In this document: positions 9,161 through 16,330 of the stretch, one piece after another
Position numbering within the stretch: position 1 is the stretch's first letter
How the letters are laid out: each line of letters starts with the position of its first letter
Assembly: GCA_031253655.1 (NCBI GenBank)
Contig: JAIRVY010000135.1
Location: forward strand, 1 to 40,772
DNA: 40,772 bases
Reading direction: 5' to 3'
Origin: Bacteroidales bacterium
GTDB lineage: Bacteria > Bacteroidota > Bacteroidia > Bacteroidales > WCHB1-69
Position numbers and translations under genes: made by a program
The notes under the pieces: generated by a model
Database searches by the model: none
The model's input: only the letters and a program-made list of their open reading frames with translations
Told to the model about the DNA's origin: nothing

Positions 9161-9576
9161 TATGGCAACCCTCCATAAATATCTGTCTCCTGATAAATAT
9201 CTTCTACCGTTTCAATGTAGTTTCTTTCTACAAAGGGCATTTTGATTATTCTATATTTCATTTCATTATCGCGGGGCTTATGTTTTTTGATTAATGCCTT
9301 TTCAAGGGCCGCGGCTTGTTTGGGTGTGCAATAAATAACGCGCACGAGATAGTCGCTACTTCTCATGTGCGACTTATAACTTATTACTTCTTGAGTTTTG
9401 TGATGCCACGATTGAAAGTGTCGGTACATTGTTTTATACAGATTATAGCCGGAAAAACCAACGTAAACAATTACTCCATTTTCTTTAATAATATAAACCC
9501 CTGTCCGGTTTACCGTCTGTGGAAAGTTTGTTTTTCCATCTTTTTTGTATGGCGGCAAAAATTTAAAAACTTTCAT
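9157..9576 (-). CDS. GIY-YIG nuclease
   Basis: 139 aa. The GIY-YIG core is visible: TGVYIIKENGVIVYVGFSG (about 26-44), an Arg in MYRHFQSW, and the Glu plus Asn motif ALEKALIKKHKPRDNE near residue 95. All expected catalytic positions are kept, so it should cut DNA. It is the last gene of the leftward late operon and overlaps the stop of the 47-aa gene before it. In a virus it could process replication products or resolve junctions; it could also be a free-standing homing-type nuclease. No DNA-binding domain is evident beyond the core. Confidence 0.8.
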   Translation of the reverse strand: MKVFKFLPPYKKDGKTNFPQTVNRTGVYIIKENGVIVYVGFSGYNLYKTMYRHFQSWHHKTQEVISYKSHMRSSDYLVRVIYCTPKQAAALEKALIKKHKPRDNEMKYRIIKMPFVERNYIETVEDIYQETDIYGGLPY

Positions 9577-9719
9577 TATAGTTTTCCTTTAAGTTGCTTT
9601 CCTGCTTCCTTCATGCAGGTAGTCCACTTTTTGCCGGGGCTTGCTTTTCTAATTGCTTTTGCTTTGCTGGTAATTCTCTTACCGTTTGCGCTCATTTGTC
9701 TCTTTGTTAGTTTTGCCAT
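9576..9719 (-). CDS. small basic protein, 47 aa
   Basis: Too short for the ORF track. ATG at 9719 gives a 47-residue protein starting MAKLTKRQMSANGKR. It is very rich in Lys and Arg, with almost no acidic residues and no membrane segment. Its stop overlaps the start of the GIY-YIG gene (TAATG), which supports real translation. Small basic proteins of this kind in virus genomes often condense or accompany packaged DNA, but no family is recognised, so that is only a guess. Confidence 0.6.
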   Translation of the reverse strand: MAKLTKRQMSANGKRITSKAKAIRKASPGKKWTTCMKEAGKQLKGKL

Positions 9720-9724
9720 GATAA

Positions 9725-10105
9725 TTATTTTTTAGGTAATGGATAAATAAACTCGTTTCGGCGTACAGGCTCATGTTCTGAGCCAATGAAAAACAAATCG
9801 TTTTCATTTTTAGGCACTGCCATTATCTTTCTTTTTTTCTTGTAATGTATGTCAAAAACAAACTGCCCTATTTTAGGGTTCTTTTGTTCCTGTCGGGTTA
9901 TTATGTTCCTGTCGTATCGAATTATTTGATTCTTTTTCAAAAGCTTTAATTCTATTTGTCCATTTTTATACTCTTTTTTTGCAGCAAATGGGTTTTTTCC
10001 ATTATGGATACCAATATACCCCCTTTTCACCATTGTAAATGAATTAGTAACTATCCAACCCTTGGGTACTTTTTTATATATTTTAAGTCCTTTTTTCTTT
10101 TCCAT
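9725..10105 (-). CDS. hypothetical basic protein, 126 aa
   Basis: Not recognised. 126 aa, basic and beta-rich, no signal or membrane segment. It begins MEKKKGLKIYKKVPKGWIVT and ends YPLPKK. It lies between the spanin candidate (5 bases upstream) and the small basic protein (5 bases downstream) in the leftward late operon, so it is probably translated with the lysis/virion set. Confidence 0.65.
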   Translation of the reverse strand: MEKKKGLKIYKKVPKGWIVTNSFTMVKRGYIGIHNGKNPFAAKKEYKNGQIELKLLKKNQIIRYDRNIITRQEQKNPKIGQFVFDIHYKKKRKIMAVPKNENDLFFIGSEHEPVRRNEFIYPLPKK

Positions 10106-10110
10106 ATTAT

Positions 10111-10575
10111 TTATTTTAAGTATAATTTAATAATTTTACGAATTATGATTAAAACCGCCACCGTTCCAACACCAAGCAAATAGAAATTGCGTTTTGTTTT
10201 GCGTTGTTTTTCGGCATAGTCTTCAGGAAAATGCTTACGATTGCAAGGTATTACTTTTTCTATCGGTATCTCTACAGTGATAGTTTCTGCCGGTATGATT
10301 AAATTTGTTTTTACTCGATTTGAATCAATGATAATATTACCTGTTATTCGCTTTCCTGTAATAGGAAAAATAAGCGGTTGTAGTAGAGGCATTTCTAACT
10401 TATAGCCGGGTGGAAATAAATAGATTGAATCGTATTTGTATTCCTCAATTACTACGGATTTTGTTACCGTGTCAATAGTAAATAATTCAGGGCATTTGTA
10501 GCGCAGCTTTGCCAATTGTTTCTGACAATTGCAAGATGAAAGAAATACCAAAAGAATTAGAAAATATTTTTTCAT
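10111..10575 (-). CDS. unimolecular spanin candidate (lipoprotein plus C-terminal TM)
   Basis: 154 aa. The N-terminus MKKYFLILLVFLSSC is a lipoprotein signal with lipobox LSSC (Cys15). Residues about 20-125 are a beta-rich periplasmic region, and residues about 131-153 (NFYLLGVGTVAVLIIIRKII) are a membrane segment with a basic end. An outer-membrane lipid anchor at one end and an inner-membrane segment at the other is the layout of u-spanins such as phage T1 gp11, which fuse the two membranes in the last lysis step. It overlaps the holin candidate gene by four bases (ATGA). The topology is seen; the function is inferred. Confidence 0.6.
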   Translation of the reverse strand: MKKYFLILLVFLSSCNCQKQLAKLRYKCPELFTIDTVTKSVVIEEYKYDSIYLFPPGYKLEMPLLQPLIFPITGKRITGNIIIDSNRVKTNLIIPAETITVEIPIEKVIPCNRKHFPEDYAEKQRKTKRNFYLLGVGTVAVLIIIRKIIKLYLK

Positions 10576-10826
10576 GTTGTATATTTATCCGTTAATACTT
10601 TTGTAACCCCAACTGCTCCCAATAATGCAGAACATGCCCCAATTATTGCCGCTATTCCTGTGAAATAATCAAAACAAATTTTACCACTCTTAACCGTATC
10701 ATATACCATAACAAAACAACAAACCAACAAAATTAACAGGGCTACTACGGTTATCATTAATAGAACTAGTCGTGAACTGCTAACCTCACTCTGTTTATTA
10801 ATTAATCGTAAAAAAAACTTTCTCAT
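10572..10826 (-). CDS. holin candidate, two TM segments
   Basis: 84 aa. After a short basic start (MRKFFLRLINKQSEVSSSR) there are two membrane segments (about 20-45 and 55-75) joined by a short loop. The SEVSSSR plus two-TM layout resembles small membrane proteins common near lysis genes of Bacteroidota phages. It overlaps the genes on both sides by a few bases and sits next to the spanin candidate. It could release the glucosaminidase at 13761. No functional motif proves holin activity. Confidence 0.5.
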   Translation of the reverse strand: MRKFFLRLINKQSEVSSSRLVLLMITVVALLILLVCCFVMVYDTVKSGKICFDYFTGIAAIIGACSALLGAVGVTKVLTDKYTT

Positions 10827-11125
10827 CAGTTGTATTTTTTGTCTTGCTTGGTTACTAACTTTTTGTCCATCTCAGTAAGTTTGTCATTAATAGACCCTAA
10901 TTTTGAATCAATATCTTTTAGTAAATCCTTTTCAATTTCTAATTTAAGTACTTCTAATTTTCCTTTCATATCAATTTTTACAAGTTGTATCTCTTTTTCA
11001 ATATGTACAAATTTTATTTGTGTATTTATGAAACTTCCTGCCAAACCCGTAACGACAGTGATTAGGAAAGTCCAAAAAATCGCTTTGGGAATCAATATGA
11101 AATCTCTGTTTTCATTTTTCATCAT
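10826..11125 (-). CDS. small membrane protein with coiled coil, 99 aa
   Basis: One membrane segment (about 13-33, AIFWTFLITVVTGLAGSFI) is followed by a long charged helix with heptad character (LEVLKLEIEKDLLKDIDSKL). No family is recognised. It sits between another small TM protein and the holin candidate with overlapping ends, so it belongs to the lysis or envelope set; an antiholin or second holin is possible. Confidence 0.6.
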   Translation of the reverse strand: MMKNENRDFILIPKAIFWTFLITVVTGLAGSFINTQIKFVHIEKEIQLVKIDMKGKLEVLKLEIEKDLLKDIDSKLGSINDKLTEMDKKLVTKQDKKYN

Positions 11126-11364
11126 TTCATCACTTTTAGAATAACTTGAATATCACCGTTTGACATTTCTGAAAACTGCAAAGCGCCACTTTCTGCTATT
11201 TCGTTCGAAAGTTGCATCACGCCATCTATAGCGATCTGTTTATTAGTCCTTTTTCTGTTCGGTGTAAATCTGTCTGTTACTACTATAGCGCTCCCTTTTT
11301 GAATATATATCCCAAAAATAATCCCTATGATTAATGATGCTAAAATTAATATAATTGTTATCAT
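11122..11364 (-). CDS. small membrane protein, 80 aa
   Basis: An N-terminal membrane segment (about 2-23, ITIILILASLIIGIIFGIYI) is followed by a 55-residue soluble tail. Not recognised. It overlaps the start of the next gene by four bases in the leftward operon. Likely a virion-membrane or lysis-associated protein, by context only. Confidence 0.6.
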   Translation of the reverse strand: MITIILILASLIIGIIFGIYIQKGSAIVVTDRFTPNRKRTNKQIAIDGVMQLSNEIAESGALQFSEMSNGDIQVILKVMK

Positions 11365-11371
11365 AATATTA

Positions 11372-11812
11372 TTATTTAGATTCTGCTTTCCAATTTTGAG
11401 ATGCTAAATTCGGGGTGGTTTTATTGAAAAATCCATAAACGGGGTCGGTAATGTTTTGTGCTTCGTAAACAACACCATCATAGGTTCTTATAAATCCATT
11501 TTCTACATATTCTCCAAAAATCCATTCTTTATCATCTGCATCGGTAAACGGGCGAAACAAATCAATCATTGTAGGGTAAGAAGGCGGGGTAGTGTTTTGA
11601 TTTGAATTAGGTGATTTAATTGTAAAATATTTTTTCCCATCGTATTGTAACACCTCGTTTACTATAGGGGTTGTTCCACTTATCCATTTTTTGAATAATG
11701 TAAAAGGAAGCTTTAATATTCTGTTTCTGTTTTGCAAAAAACTTGTATTTTGCACAATTTCTGTCATTTGCGCGAACATTTCGTCAACTTTAGTTTTTTC
11801 GTCTCTAATCAT
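11372..11812 (-). CDS. spike-associated protein, 146 aa
   Basis: 146 aa, no signal or membrane segment. The C-terminal half has spaced aromatic motifs (YDGVVYEAQNITDP, then NLASQNWKAE at the end) like small carbohydrate-binding or fibre-tip domains in which a V-Y-x-A strand and a terminal W-x form the binding face. It follows the spike and a 94-aa gene, a usual position for receptor-binding accessories. The function is inferred from place and motif only. Confidence 0.55.
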   Translation of the reverse strand: MIRDEKTKVDEMFAQMTEIVQNTSFLQNRNRILKLPFTLFKKWISGTTPIVNEVLQYDGKKYFTIKSPNSNQNTTPPSYPTMIDLFRPFTDADDKEWIFGEYVENGFIRTYDGVVYEAQNITDPVYGFFNKTTPNLASQNWKAESK

Positions 11813-11830
11813 ATTTTAATATTTATAAGT

Positions 11831-12115
11831 TTAACCGAATAGTAATTGATATAAATAATCTTGAGGCGTTTGTTCAGTGATTGGGATTTCTACCAAATTC
11901 CATTGTTGGATTATTTGTGTTTCGGTTTCATCCCATCCCGCAAATTCATAGTTATATCCTTCGGGTGGTAGTGGTGGTGATAAAGTTATTATTTCTTTAT
12001 ACCCAAGCGTAATTAATTGCGCTTCACTTGGTGGAATTACTAACATGTCGTCCTCTTGTATTATTGTAGGTGCATATTCAATTTGTCCGTTTATCAGTTT
12101 TCCGTATCTTTTCAT
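11831..12115 (-). CDS. spike-associated small protein, 94 aa
   Basis: 94 aa, beginning MKRYGKLINGQIEYAPTII and containing ETETQIIQQWNLVEIP. Small proteins with this pattern (Y-G-K-L-I-N-G start, proline-rich middle, Q-x-W strand) are common beside fibre genes in Bacteroidota phages. It is probably a fibre or spike accessory. It sits 11 bases after the spike gene. Confidence 0.6.
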   Translation of the reverse strand: MKRYGKLINGQIEYAPTIIQEDDMLVIPPSEAQLITLGYKEIITLSPPLPPEGYNYEFAGWDETETQIIQQWNLVEIPITEQTPQDYLYQLLFG

Positions 12116-12126
12116 ATTTGTTGTTT

Positions 12127-13107
12127 TTAAAAGGTATAATTAAAACCACGTAATCTTGGATATGTAATATCTTCGCTTACAATCTCCCAAATAGTGTCCA
12201 TATCCCATCCCATTGTATCGCGGTAAAATGCAAGTGATTTTAGCTGTGTTTCTGTTGCGTTAGCGCCATTTCTTAAACTTGCGCCTATATCAATCGTAGG
12301 TATTGCATTGTTTAACAGTGCAGTATCCAATGAATAGTTGTTAATCAATTGTGGAGTATTCGCGTGTCCACCTGCAATTCTTTTTGATCCGACTGTTCCT
12401 GCTAAAGTCGCGTTAATTGTAGCAAGGTTAACGCAATTACTGATTTTCGCCGATGAGTTCTCTGTCCTACATATACCAAACGCATTACCTGACCCACCGT
12501 TTATCGTTCCTTTTGACAAGCAATTTCTAACTTCAAATTGTTGCGCTCTACTATTGATAATATTTGCATATCCATAACCACCATCTTTTGTTGCGACAAA
12601 ATCAACCACACAGTTTTCAATCAACCCTGAAAATTGAGTAGCGATTCCAGCTAACTCATAATTTACTTTTTGTATAATAATACCTTGTACATAAACTTTT
12701 CTTATTATCCCATTTCCTCCATACCCTATTGCGCCTGTATTATTATTAATACCTGCCTTCCCTAATCTGTTAATATACACATTAATAAAAGCCAAATTTT
12801 CTAAAATACCGTTAACGCTTCCAAAAAGTGCTGTTGAATTAAAAGTGGGTGCCTTGTCGTCAATAATTATGTTTTTGAAAACCTTGTAGTTTCCGTGAAA
12901 ATGACCTTCGTAAACAGCATTTTGATAAGGTATTGTAAACCCTGTAAAATCTATGTTATTGGTAACTTTGTGATGTATTCCTGAAAAAGTATTACCAATT
13001 ATCATTTCGTTGCGAAATGCAATATAATCAAATACATTTTCAATTAAAAAAGGGAACTCTTCCGTTCCTAATTCTGGCTTTCCCATTAGTCTTCTACTTT
13101 GTTTCAT
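12127..13107 (-). CDS. receptor-binding spike candidate, beta-helix type
   Basis: 326 aa. After TEEFPFLIENVFDYIAFRN the protein consists of short repeated beta units with Asn/Gly turns (NIDFTGFTIPYQNAVYEGHF, ALFGSVNGILENLAFINVYI, IENCVVDF, KISNCVNLATI). This is the sequence style of GLUG/right-handed beta-helix fibres. The end (TMGWDMDTIWEI, YPRLRGF) is also typical of GLUG-type adhesins. Four bases of overlap with the collagen-like gene suggest they act together as stalk and head. Likely role: host recognition at the virion surface. Confidence 0.65.
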   Translation of the reverse strand: MKQSRRLMGKPELGTEEFPFLIENVFDYIAFRNEMIIGNTFSGIHHKVTNNIDFTGFTIPYQNAVYEGHFHGNYKVFKNIIIDDKAPTFNSTALFGSVNGILENLAFINVYINRLGKAGINNNTGAIGYGGNGIIRKVYVQGIIIQKVNYELAGIATQFSGLIENCVVDFVATKDGGYGYANIINSRAQQFEVRNCLSKGTINGGSGNAFGICRTENSSAKISNCVNLATINATLAGTVGSKRIAGGHANTPQLINNYSLDTALLNNAIPTIDIGASLRNGANATETQLKSLAFYRDTMGWDMDTIWEIVSEDITYPRLRGFNYTF

Positions 13108-13697
13108 ACTGGAATTCTAAAAGGTGTATTACAAATCAACCCATTAGATATTGACAGTTCATAAATCGTACCTCCTTTGCAAGGGAATTCTCCCGCCAAT
13201 GAGGTACCTGCCGGAACACTTAAAATTGTTGGGGATACGGATACGGCGTTGGATGCTATTCCGCTTTTATACCAAATAACTATATCCTGTGTTAGACTTA
13301 ACGGAATTGAATTCAATACTAAGTGTGATAAATTATCAAATATATAGCGCGTATCTAATTTTGGTGTAAGTGCTATAGATGTAGAGACTAAATCTTCAAC
13401 GATTAGGGGCAAAGTACTATTACCGGGATCACCTTTGTCGCCTTTTGGACCGGGATCGCCTTTGTCGCCTTTTGAACCTGGATCACCCTTGTCGCCTTTT
13501 GAACCGGGATCACCTTTGTCGCCTTTTGGACCGGGATCACCTTTGTCGCCTTTTGGACCGGGATCACCTTTGTCGCCTTTTGGACCGGGAGTTTCAGTAC
13601 TAATACCGGATTCATCTTGGCAAAATTTATCACTTTTTCGATAGATAAAGCGTTTATCTAACACCTTATCTGTTATGTTTCCCTTATTTTTTTCCAT
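13104..13697 (-). CDS. collagen-like stalk protein
   Basis: About 197 aa from ATG at 13697 (the track uses TTG at 13703). Residues about 34-87 are 18 collagen triplets, arranged as six copies of GPKGDKGDP or GSKGDKGDP. A C-terminal beta-rich domain of about 105 residues follows. Gly-X-Y runs form triple helices, so the protein should be a trimeric stalk. PRD1 spike protein P5 is a known tailless-virus protein with a collagen-like part. The 27-bp DNA repeats are nearly identical, so the copy number may vary. Confidence 0.8.
   Translation of the reverse strand: MEKNKGNITDKVLDKRFIYRKSDKFCQDESGISTETPGPKGDKGDPGPKGDKGDPGPKGDKGDPGSKGDKGDPGSKGDKGDPGPKGDKGDPGNSTLPLIVEDLVSTSIALTPKLDTRYIFDNLSHLVLNSIPLSLTQDIVIWYKSGIASNAVSVSPTILSVPAGTSLAGEFPCKGGTIYELSISNGLICNTPFRIPV
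13434..13594. repeat. six 27-bp tandem repeats in the collagen-like gene
   Basis: The unit CCTTTGTCGCCTTTTGGACC plus GGGATCA recurs six times with a few changes. It codes for the GPKGDKGDP repeat on the minus strand. It creates long open frames on other strands that are shadows. Confidence 0.9.
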
Positions 13698-13699
13698 AT

Positions 13700-13774
13700 T
13701 CAAAGGTTCTTATAAATTATCCAAATTCCAAAAGCTATAGCTACAGATGCTGCCCCTATTTCAAAATATTTCAT
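13700..13774 (-). CDS. tiny membrane protein, 24 aa
   Basis: ATG at 13774 gives MKYFEIGAASVAIAFGIWII plus four residues, which is a single membrane segment and little else. It overlaps the end of the glucosaminidase gene by 14 bases, and its stop overlaps the start of the collagen-like gene. It fits the series of tiny TM proteins in this operon, but such a short frame could be chance. Confidence 0.4.
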   Translation of the reverse strand: MKYFEIGAASVAIAFGIWIIYKNL

Positions 13775-14249
13775 AACTTTTTTTTTCATCAAGAGTTTCT
13801 AAATTATATTGTTTAATGATGTTTATCAATTTATTGGCATAACCCGGGTCGGTGGCATAACCACAACTTTGCAGCGCCTTTGCCTGTTCTTCCGGGGTTT
13901 GCGCATCTCTAACCCGGGCATAGCGCGATAAAGTGAGTAATAAGTGAGAGTGATCTTTAATAGAATCCTGTATGGAACTGTAGGCACGAAATTTATCTAC
14001 AATGCTAATATTTCCATCACCATAGTTTTCTTTTGTAGAGGCGGTTATTGCGTTTCCTTTCCAATAGGGAGAAAAACTACCGGAGGCTTTAATACCAAAC
14101 AAATTCTTTGCTTCGCCAACTGTGCTTCTTCCCCATCCTGTTTCTAAAGCTGCCTGTGCCATTTTTACGGATGGCAACAATGGCGTGCCCAGTGTGGATA
14201 ATACTATCGCTTCTGAATATTGGTCAATAAATTTTTTTTCTTTACTCAT
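13761..14249 (-). CDS. glucosaminidase-type cell-wall hydrolase
   Basis: 162 aa. The domain is the FlgJ/mannosyl-glycoprotein endo-beta-N-acetylglucosaminidase fold: MAQAALETGWGRS with the catalytic Glu, NLFGIKASG, YSSIQDSIKDHSHLL, and CGYATDPGYANKLINIIKQY at the end. It has no signal peptide. It should cut peptidoglycan, either as a virion entry enzyme or with the holin in lysis. It overlaps the 48-aa TM gene by four bases (ATGA). Confidence 0.9.
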   Translation of the reverse strand: MSKEKKFIDQYSEAIVLSTLGTPLLPSVKMAQAALETGWGRSTVGEAKNLFGIKASGSFSPYWKGNAITASTKENYGDGNISIVDKFRAYSSIQDSIKDHSHLLLTLSRYARVRDAQTPEEQAKALQSCGYATDPGYANKLINIIKQYNLETLDEKKSYEIF

Positions 14250-14392
14250 ATCTTTTTACTGATAATTATTAAGATTATTCCCACAATAAAAACAGCTACC
14301 GCTAATACGGCAGCGCTCAAGTAGTCTATTCCAATATCTACTCTCACGGCTTTGTCGCCGGATATTACATCTAAAATTCCTTTGTCGTTCAT
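14246..14392 (-). CDS. small membrane protein, 48 aa
   Basis: Too short for the ORF track. ATG at 14392 gives 48 aa: a soluble start (MNDKGILDVISGDKAVRVDI) then one membrane segment (about 25-46) ending SKKI. It starts one base after the stop of the peptidoglycan-binding protein gene and overlaps the glucosaminidase start by ATGA, so coupling is very likely. Probably a virion-membrane protein. Confidence 0.65.
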   Translation of the reverse strand: MNDKGILDVISGDKAVRVDIGIDYLSAAVLAVAVFIVGIILIIISKKI

Positions 14393-14393
14393 A

Positions 14394-14723
14394 TTAGGTA
14401 GTATGTTCTTGGTCTATTTGTGAATAATAAAAAGATTTGCTTACGATACGCATCCCCGTCAAATTGTAGAGTCTGGCTTCTGTTTTATATCCAAAAATTC
14501 CATCTTCAACTAATTGTTCCGCCATAGGATTTAACGCGTTAAGTACTTTCTGAAGAAATATAACCCTTACGCCTGTACTGCCTTGTTTCAAAGGAAAATT
14601 ATCACTGCGTACTTCCGGTGTGTTATCCCTTGCTTTTTTTTGCTTTATCTTTTTGATAATAAAATAAGAAGCAATTCCAAGTAAAGCTAATACAACAATA
14701 ATCATAACGATTTTTTTTTTCAT
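14394..14723 (-). CDS. membrane-anchored peptidoglycan-binding protein
   Basis: 109 aa. An N-terminal membrane segment (about 5-24, VMIIVVLALLGIASYFII) and a basic linker precede a peptidoglycan-binding_1 domain (about 45-95). Its marks are PLKQGSTGVRVIFLQKVLNAL and DGIFGYKTEARLYNL. It would tether a membrane, of the virus or the host, to the cell wall. Standing just before the glucosaminidase gene, it probably helps DNA entry or lysis. Confidence 0.75.
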   Translation of the reverse strand: MKKKIVMIIVVLALLGIASYFIIKKIKQKKARDNTPEVRSDNFPLKQGSTGVRVIFLQKVLNALNPMAEQLVEDGIFGYKTEARLYNLTGMRIVSKSFYYSQIDQEHTT

Positions 14724-14740
14724 GTTTTTATGTTCGTTAC

Positions 14741-15214
14741 TTAAAATTTGTAAAATATCCCCTTTTTAGTTAGAGTCTTATTTATCTCTTTTTTTATGTC
14801 TCCTGGCTTCCACCAGTGCACCTCACCATCAAGCCACTGCTGCAAGTTCTCTCCGTCTCGTACGCCAAATGCTTGCACTAATTTGAGCACGTCTGTAATG
14901 TTAATCATTTGCTCAAACACATCTTTAATAGTAGTTTTATCGGTCCCTGCGCCTTTCATTGCGGTATAAAGACGGTTGGCAAATTCTTTGTATTTGGCAT
15001 CGTTATAAGATGGTGGGTTGCCGTTGTCTATCTCTTTGCTTATATCGCTGTCTAAGGCTATTTTTGTGCTGATACTGTTGAATAGCGCTTTAATTTTCGA
15101 CCAGGAAAAATAAAATACTACTGCAATTACTGCCAAAATGATTAATAGCGCTAACAAGCGCTTAGGATTACTTACCAACCCCTCTGTTTTATCTAATAAA
15201 TTTTGATTTGCCAT
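14741..15214 (-). CDS. membrane protein with annexin-like repeat
   Basis: 157 aa. One membrane segment (about 20-40, LLALLIILAVIAVVFYFSW) is followed by a domain holding RLYTAMKGAGTDKTTIKDVF (about 83-102). That stretch matches the annexin repeat core in which the M-K-G-x-G-T-D loop binds calcium against a membrane. Only one repeat is visible. By position it is a virion membrane protein. The motif is seen; membrane or calcium binding is inferred. Confidence 0.6.
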   Translation of the reverse strand: MANQNLLDKTEGLVSNPKRLLALLIILAVIAVVFYFSWSKIKALFNSISTKIALDSDISKEIDNGNPPSYNDAKYKEFANRLYTAMKGAGTDKTTIKDVFEQMINITDVLKLVQAFGVRDGENLQQWLDGEVHWWKPGDIKKEINKTLTKKGIFYKF

Positions 15215-15215
15215 A

Positions 15216-15686
15216 TTATTTTTTTTGTTTGAATAATACTAAAATAATGCCTGCTACTACTAAAGCGCCGATAATTAATGTTCCATTTGATATGCCGGAA
15301 AAAAGTTGCTGCTTTTCGTCTTCTAAAGTTTTTTTTCGCAATGTACCATCGTCTTTGTGCAAATTACCATCCTGATCTTCTAAATAACCGTCCTCATCAC
15401 TTTCTGAAAGATACCCGGACCTTTTGATTTCCTGAATTTCTGACATGAATTTGTCTCGATCTCCCACTGATACATGGTAAGTTCTTACAAACCTCTCTTT
15501 TCCGGTTCCACCAACTTCCGTTTTTTGAATCAAATACGACCAATACTTATTAATCAAATCCTGCAGAAGTCCCGTATTATTTTTATTGGTGTTAACCCTA
15601 AGCCGTTTGGGGTAAGCAGCAAAATACTGTGTATTAGTGATCATATCAGCCAAGGTCGTACGATCCTTATTCGTAATTTGTGCCAT
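15216..15686 (-). CDS. C-tail-anchored virion protein candidate, 156 aa
   Basis: 156 aa. The soluble N-terminal part (MAQITNKDRTTLADMITNTQ) includes an acidic stretch with Gly-Tyr-Leu repeats (SGYLSESDEDGYLEDQDGNL, about 102-121) that looks like a loose calcium-loop pattern. A C-terminal membrane segment (about 134-153) ends FKQKK. Not recognised. It ends two bases before the annexin-like gene begins. Confidence 0.65.
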   Translation of the reverse strand: MAQITNKDRTTLADMITNTQYFAAYPKRLRVNTNKNNTGLLQDLINKYWSYLIQKTEVGGTGKERFVRTYHVSVGDRDKFMSEIQEIKRSGYLSESDEDGYLEDQDGNLHKDDGTLRKKTLEDEKQQLFSGISNGTLIIGALVVAGIILVLFKQKK

Positions 15687-15691
15687 AATTA

Positions 15692-16327
15692 TTATTTTTT
15701 AAGTTTTCCTGAAATAACAAATAGAGATATCAGAATGGCTGCCAACAAAATGTTGGTCATGGAAAAATAGATGTTTCCAATGGCGAAGCCATTCACTTTA
15801 TGGCTTTTTCCGTATGTGGTAGTAGTTACCGGTGTGTCATCGGTGCCGTCGGCGCGTTTTTTTCTGTTCTTTCTTTTCTTTTTTATAGGAAGCATTGCAC
15901 CGTTTGCAGCTGCCTTTTGAAAAGGATTATCTGAATGGTTAAGTTTTTTTCTCATATCGTTTGAATTTTGATTTATTTTTGGGTATGATGTTTTTCCTGC
16001 GTGTTTTATTAAAGCCGCTTCATGATAAAGCGCATTGAGGCGACTTTTGTCTTTCAGGTTCATTTTAGCAAGTGCATTAATGCCGTCTTTTAAGGCACTT
16101 TGGTTTATTTTAAGAGTTTGCACTAATGCGTAGGCATCTGCTTCCTTTTCAAATTCAGTAGGAAGCAAGTAGTGTCCGCGCTCATGCTGAATGATAAAAG
16201 CACGTTCGTAAGGGGTAAATTTATGCCAAACGTCTTTATTGATTTCAATAATGCCGGTTGCCATATATACGGCTGCCGGAGAGCGTCCTATAACCGTTGA
16301 ATCCACAATATTTATTTTATTTTCCAT
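15692..16327 (-). CDS. membrane-anchored HExxH metallopeptidase-like protein
   Basis: 211 aa. HERGH at residues 48-52 is an HExxH zinc motif, followed by EKEADAYAL (60-68), whose E-x-x-A-D arrangement resembles the third-ligand region of M48-type gluzincins. A strongly basic stretch (KKKRKNRKKR, about 149-158) and a C-terminal membrane segment (about 188-208) follow. It would be a small zinc protease fixed in a membrane. In the middle of a structural operon it may mature virion proteins or cut envelope proteins during entry. No signal peptide is present. Confidence 0.6.
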   Translation of the reverse strand: MENKINIVDSTVIGRSPAAVYMATGIIEINKDVWHKFTPYERAFIIQHERGHYLLPTEFEKEADAYALVQTLKINQSALKDGINALAKMNLKDKSRLNALYHEAALIKHAGKTSYPKINQNSNDMRKKLNHSDNPFQKAAANGAMLPIKKKRKNRKKRADGTDDTPVTTTTYGKSHKVNGFAIGNIYFSMTNILLAAILISLFVISGKLKK

Positions 16328-16330
16328 TTT

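Noticed and set aside
9316-9735. 139-aa plus-strand ORF
   Set aside because: It runs opposite the GIY-YIG gene and the 47-aa basic gene, both better supported.
13403-13644. Repeat-bearing ORFs on both strands at the collagen-like gene, and a possible CRISPR-like array
   Set aside because: The 27-bp units are directly adjacent without spacers and code for Gly-X-Y triplets in the minus-strand gene; the other frames are shadows.
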